A stretch of 64,000 nt of DNA from Pyricularia pennisetigena (taxonomy: Eukaryota > Ascomycota > Sordariomycetes > Magnaporthales > Pyriculariaceae): NCBI RefSeq assembly GCF_004337985.1, contig NC_043744.1, positions 1,664,816-1,728,815 of the forward strand, written 5' to 3'. The position numbers and the translations under genes were made by a program. The notes below the pieces were generated by a model, which was not told the DNA's origin, made no database searches, and worked only from the letters and a program-made list of their open reading frames with translations. Positions 59,774 through 64,000 of this stretch are shown piece by piece; the stretch's first letter is position 1; each line of letters starts with the position of its first letter.

Positions 59774-60853
59774 TCATTCCCAGTTCTTGTACTCCACACT
59801 CCAGTTGTCCTTGACAAGGCTTCCTTCAGAGGCAGGGTTAAGAAGTACCGCCTTGGCTTTTTCGTCACCACGCATCTGCCACTCCAGGTAGTTGATGGCT
59901 GCCTTGCCAAACTTGCCACCATTAGTGGCCGCGTAAGTGCCGCCGTGACCAGTGTCGAGGTTGGCCTTGTATGCCGGCAGGCCTGCGTTGAGCAAGTTGT
60001 AGTCTTTCTGGGACTGCAGCGAATCAACCCAAATGGGAAGAGTCAGCTTTTGTCTTGCTCGAGCGAAGAGCGAAGAGTACTAAAAAAGAAAACTAACCCC
60101 AGGGTAGCCCATATCCTTTGGACCTCCAATGAACCACGCGACAGGGACTTTGATCTCCTGCAGGAGATACCGCCTGTTGTCCTGAAAGATGGCTATGTTG
60201 AACAAGATGACCCGGTGGATGCGCGGGTCATGGTACGCCGTCGACATGGCCGACAGGCCGCCGCAGCTGTGCCCAGCCGTGATTATCTTGTCCCTATCAA
60301 TCTTGGCGTACTTGTCTGCACCCCCACTGAGCGCCCAGTCGACCGACGCCCGCATGTCACTGACGAGGCTCTGACGTTGCTGCGCGACCGGCCCGTCGGC
60401 CGAGACGACGTAGCCGTGGCTCGCAATCATGAGCAGCATGCTGCGGTACGTGGCGCCGCCATCCATGGCGCAGCCGCCGTTGCCCCAAGCGATGAAGGGC
60501 ACCGACAGGTTAGCAGGCGGCGGCGTCGACGGCACATACAGCGTGTGGCCAGGGAGCGAGGGGTCCGTCACAACCTTGGCCGGGTATGGGCCGTTGGCAG
60601 GGCCCGGGGCGCCGGCTCGGGGTATCTCGGTGCCTACGCCGCCTGGGAGGTTGAGGTTAGCCACGGCGCTGCCGAGCTCGTTCAGCGGGATGCAGAATAT
60701 GCCGCCTGCTATGGTGTCGTCGCCCGTTGCGGGAAAGTAGCCTGGACGTGGACTGAATGGTGCTTGGCGGGACTCCAACCCGGCGCTGGGGGAGGCGGCT
60801 GAGCTTCCTACAAGAATGGCCGCAGCGGTGAGTATGCGCATGATCACAGCCAT
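59774..60853 (-). CDS. Secreted alpha/beta hydrolase
   Basis: Two exons on the minus strand (60853-60098, 60013-59774) give 331 aa. The signal peptide is MRILTAAAILVGSSAA (starting at Met5, or including four more residues from Met1). The fold has an oxyanion region GNGGC near 124-128 and the nucleophile elbow GHSCGG with Ser196. DTGHGGTY carries the probable catalytic His at 275 in exon 2. An Asp such as the one in the GGPKDMGY segment is a candidate acid. The pattern resembles fungal extracellular lipase/esterase-like proteins (dienelactone-hydrolase or chlorophyllase-like), but the substrate cannot be read. A TATA-like GATAAATA sits about 100 bp upstream. Splice donor is GTTAGT. Confidence 0.85.
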
Positions 60854-62413
60854 TGCTGATACAAAATTTGGATGGAAGCAACTGTTTGCTGGTGGCAGTT
60901 AAGGGCCCGGCCTGGTTGAACGACTTTTATCAACGGGACAGACATGCCGTCGTATTTATCACCGTCTTGACCACGAAGTGCGTTAACGTTGACATGCGAT
61001 CACTGCATGGAATCAGGGTACGGTTCCTCCGTGGATAGACAAGCCGGCAATCTTGGTCGGCATTGCATCAAGATCCGATTGCCATTTTGGGATCGGGCTG
61101 GGCGGTATCCCAGGGCACCATTTATCGGTGTTTTTTGTCATGAGCGAGCGGGATAATTAGTACGGGTGTAACCCAAGAGTTGAAATAACCGTGGGAGGTT
61201 TGATAGGTAGATGACCCGGAAGTGAAATATTAAAAAATATATGTCTTCTATTTGGCTCGCCCCTCATCACAGAAAAATCCGATCTGGATCTGATAGTACA
61301 TCTCGTGGCTTGCAAAGGACTTCATTGCTATTGGGCCGATCTTGGCGCGTACTACTGGCAGGACATTGTTTGGTTAGGATCTACGACCGGCAGTCTGAAT
61401 GGTAGTTGAGTGCCGAGATCGGTGGGGTTTGGAGCGTTGCAATGATGGATTAGATACCTGATACCTGGTCTCGCTGTTATTGTTACACATATACGAAATC
61501 ATCCAAATTGTTGAAAAAATCTTCCGGCTAACCAGATTGCAACTATGTAGAAAAGTCCTAGCCAAGCTGTATTGTCATAATCTTTACAAAGGTGCTTAGT
61601 ACATAATACCTACTCTATATCTAATCGCTCGACTGAACTTCTATGGATGACTCGGCGGACAGCTAGGTCAAATCTAGAATAGAACCCACGAGTACGGCAC
61701 ACCGCCTTGAAAGAGCTAAAGCCATTTCACGTCTTCAGCTTCAGCTGACTTTTTTGACCAACAACTTGCATTGTCCTGAAACAATCTCGGCTGTTTCTTT
61801 CTCATAACTTGCTGATCAATTTCTTGCTTGGTAAGGTATTGAGCAGCTGCTATCACAAAGGTCGATTCGCCAGGCGGGTTGGTACAAAGTCAGCCAACAC
61901 CACGTGAACCGACAACTCCAAGAATCTCAGAATGGGCATTTGATATAACGCTGTCAAAGCCAGTGCTTTGGTGGAAGTCGGGATTGAATGTCAGATTCAA
62001 TGTTGCAACATGGCTCGCATCTCCTCACCAACCAACCAACCAACAAACCAACAATTCGCAAGCTGCAACCTTCCCCTCATTTTCCTTATGCTTTTAGGAC
62101 GAACAGTCACCTAAGCAAGCTCCAACCCCACCTTCCAACCTGCGTCAAGCCCGTTTACGTTATCGAACATCATCGAAGTTCTCTCATCACTTGCAGCCAG
62201 CTTCTGCAATCCAAGCCACCTCCTGCCCAACTCTTTCCTCGTCAGAACCGACTTCAGACATTTAACCTGTGTTTCCTTTGTCTCTCACGCCCCGGCCTTC
62301 CCCCGGCCACACTCACCTCCCTTCACTCATTCACACACCAGCTCGGTCACGAGAGTGCACTCGCTTTGCAGTAAACCACTACCGCAACCCGCTACCAGCC
62401 CAAACCAGAAGCC
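60854..62413. other. 1.6-kb divergent spacer
   Basis: Promoters of the hydrolase (minus) and the AMMECR1 gene (plus). The final 400 bp is C-rich and full of ACCAACC and CCTCC words, typical of a fungal 5' leader. An ACCAACCAACCAACAAACCAAC repeat lies at 62026-62051. No coding frame is credible. Confidence 0.5.
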
Positions 62414-63235
62414 ATGGCAGCCACCGAACATTGTGTTTTCTGCTTTGAGGTTCTCACGGCGCACTTTGAAGATCGCGAACCCCTCCCACTCGCCAAGGTC
62501 GAAAAGTCGTGGGCCGCATACCTGGTCGCCTCCAACAGCGCCGCAATCAAGCAGTCCCCCGCGGTGCGCCGCGTCGCAGACCTCTCGGCAGACCACTCCT
62601 CGGGTTCCTCGGCAGCCAGTAGCACCACGTCGCTGGCAACGGACACGGCGGCTACCACGCCCGCGGGCCCAAGTGAGCTCTCGCTGTCCTCGTCCTCGGC
62701 CGCCGCGGCGCCAAAAGAGTCCCCGCTGTTTGTGACGTTGAACACGATCCACCCGCGGCGCGGCTCCCAGCTGCGCGGATGCATCGGCACGTTCGAGCCG
62801 CAGCCGCTCGAGGAGGGTCTGGCATCGTACGTGCTGACCTCAGCGCTGCACGACACGCGCTTCGACCCCGTGCGCGCCTCGGAGCTGCCCTCGCTCGAGG
62901 TTGCCGTCACGCTGCTGACCGACTTTGAGGACGCCAAAGACGCCGACGACTGGATCCTCGGCACCCACGGCCTGCGCATCAGCTTCTACCACGGGGGACG
63001 CCGCTACGGCGCCACCTACCTCCCAGATGTCGCCCCCGAACAGGGCTGGACCAAGGAGGAAACGATTATCAGCCTCATGCGCAAGGCCGGCTGGCTGGGC
63101 CGCAAGGACAAGTGGCGCGAGGTCGACCTCAAGGTCGTCAGGTACCAGGGCAGGAAGGTCAGCTTGGAGTATTCCGCTTACAAGGCCTGGAGGGACTGGG
63201 CGGATGAGAACCCCGCGGCGGCGGCTGTGGCATGA
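62414..63235 (+). CDS. AMMECR1-domain protein
   Basis: A single-exon 273-aa frame. The AMMECR1 signature LRGCIGTF lies at 120-127, followed by LEEGLASYVLTSALHDTRFDP and LEVAVTLLTDFED. Further motifs are WILGTHGLRISF, GATYLPDVAPEQGWTKEETI and a C-terminal WREVDLKVVRYQGRKVSLEYS. The N-terminal CVFCFEVLTAHFEDRE is the usual fungal start. A Ser/Ala/Thr-rich insert of about 45 residues (58-102) separates it from the core, and is probably disordered. The family is found in all three domains of life with no agreed biochemical function (human AMMECR1 is linked to a contiguous-gene syndrome). There are no membrane or targeting signals. Confidence 0.95.
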   Translation: MAATEHCVFCFEVLTAHFEDREPLPLAKVEKSWAAYLVASNSAAIKQSPAVRRVADLSADHSSGSSAASSTTSLATDTAATTPAGPSELSLSSSSAAAAPKESPLFVTLNTIHPRRGSQLRGCIGTFEPQPLEEGLASYVLTSALHDTRFDPVRASELPSLEVAVTLLTDFEDAKDADDWILGTHGLRISFYHGGRRYGATYLPDVAPEQGWTKEETIISLMRKAGWLGRKDKWREVDLKVVRYQGRKVSLEYSAYKAWRDWADENPAAAAVA

Positions 63236-63676
63236 GTGCTGTGGCGGGTTTTGTAGTCAAAGTCCAGCTCACTTTGGGCTGGGCTTTTTTGTGGGTTTTA
63301 TGTGCGCACTGTACTTTGGGTCTCTTTTCGGTTCACTTTTCTTTCATTTCTTTTACTTGTTTGTTTATCAGAGAATAGAGAGTAGGGCTATCCGACACCA
63401 GGGAGTAGGGGAGTTCACGGTTTACGGGCTAGACCATCTAGACGGAGGCTTTTATTTCTGACGAAAGCAGCTTGGTCAGATATAGGTGAGTATCACGAGG
63501 ATTGATCTTGGACGACATCTTCGCCGCAAATCGAGATAGAGCAAGGCTCGGCTTTTATACCTTTACCATTTAAATTCTAAATCGAGCATCGAGGTTTGAT
63601 TCGCACGTTATCACAAAACCTGCCGACAACTGGATAGTATTGATCATGTCCAAAGACTTTGATTGATACCATGTTG

Positions 63677-63709
<33 letters not shown>

Positions 63710-64000
63710 GCCCGGCCGTACAAACCACGTGAAGTATTGCTCTTCCGTTCCATGTACATTTGTGTATACCGACCATGCAGCCAGGGAGAAAAACCGGTCC
63801 AAACTCCAAAACGCCAGACCTGGTAATAAACCCGAGAATCTCATCAGTAAGAATGATTAGAGAGAAAAAAAAAGAAAAGAAAGAAAAAGACAGCAGACCC
63901 CCAGCAAATTAATCATGCTGGAAACATAACGGGGAGAATAAAAAAAAGTCGTCAAGCAAAGAACGCTGCACACATAGACGACGAGTGCGAAATATGCACT
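63236..64000. other. 3' flank of the AMMECR1 gene, no further gene
   Basis: T-rich sequence to about 63365, then AT-rich sequence with a pure run of 32 A (63677-63708) and purine-rich AAAGAAAAGAAAG tracts near 63865-63890. The window ends in gene-free sequence. Confidence 0.5.
63677..63708. repeat. Homopolymer of 32 A
   Basis: Uninterrupted A run in intergenic sequence; comparable to the 40-T run at 11361 and the 46-A run at 34863. Confidence 0.9.

Noticed and set aside
61374..61565. Possible small minus-strand gene in the spacer before the AMMECR1 gene
   Set aside because: 63 codons, no signal peptide, no domain and AT-rich.
1..64000. CRISPR array, bacterial operons, prophage or intact transposon
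   Set aside because: No regularly spaced repeats, no transposase or integrase motif and no terminal repeats seen; introns show the sequence is fungal nuclear DNA.

Overview
This window is eukaryotic and comes from a filamentous ascomycete. Most genes have short introns (about 50-170 nt, with GTAAGT/GTGAGT/GTATGT-type donors), compact intergenic spaces, Zn2Cys6 regulators and small secreted proteins. The gene set (fungal Vid27, Tps1, Tsr4, Cox20, eIF3k) fits a Sordariomycete. My impression is Magnaporthales (a Pyricularia/Magnaporthe relative), but I could not test this by alignment. Two runs of N (34070-34096 and 44133-44143) show it is a scaffolded assembly. I joined exons by hand from splice sites and frame. 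Every multi-exon model given closes to a whole number of codons with a stop.

Left part (1-13.7 kb): a RasGAP (1005-3651), an intronless GC-rich DUF1445 protein (5376-6335), a Zn2Cys6 transcription factor with two upstream ORFs (7232-9878) and a small cysteine-containing secreted protein (10533-10883, minus). About 2.8 kb without a convincing gene follows.

Centre (13.7-42.9 kb): a dense housekeeping block. It holds POL2 (DNA polymerase epsilon, minus) divergent from COX20, a conserved basic/nuclear-type unknown, a galactose-mutarotase-like enzyme, CDC9 (DNA ligase I, minus) divergent from eIF3k, TSR4, CCT6 (minus) divergent from a prenylcysteine-oxidase-like flavoprotein, VID27, and TPS1 (trehalose-6-phosphate synthase). 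Several neighbours share divergent promoters of about 470-600 bp or have closely spaced convergent 3' ends. The themes are DNA replication, ribosome and translation factors, protein folding and trehalose metabolism. This is ordinary clustering of conserved genes, not a pathway cluster.

Right part (42.9-64 kb): gene-poor. It has an intron-containing tRNA-Thr(TGT), a methionine-permease-like APC transporter, two multi-pass membrane proteins of unknown function, an unknown 186-aa protein, a 73-aa secreted peptide, a secreted alpha/beta hydrolase and an AMMECR1-domain protein. Long spacers of 1-2.9 kb separate them. I found no CRISPR array, no intact transposon and no obviously new multi-gene system. 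The observations most worth following are the GC-rich intronless DUF1445 gene, the possible 53-residue N-terminal extension of CCT6, the double uORF before the Zn2Cys6 factor, and the lineage-type small secreted proteins.
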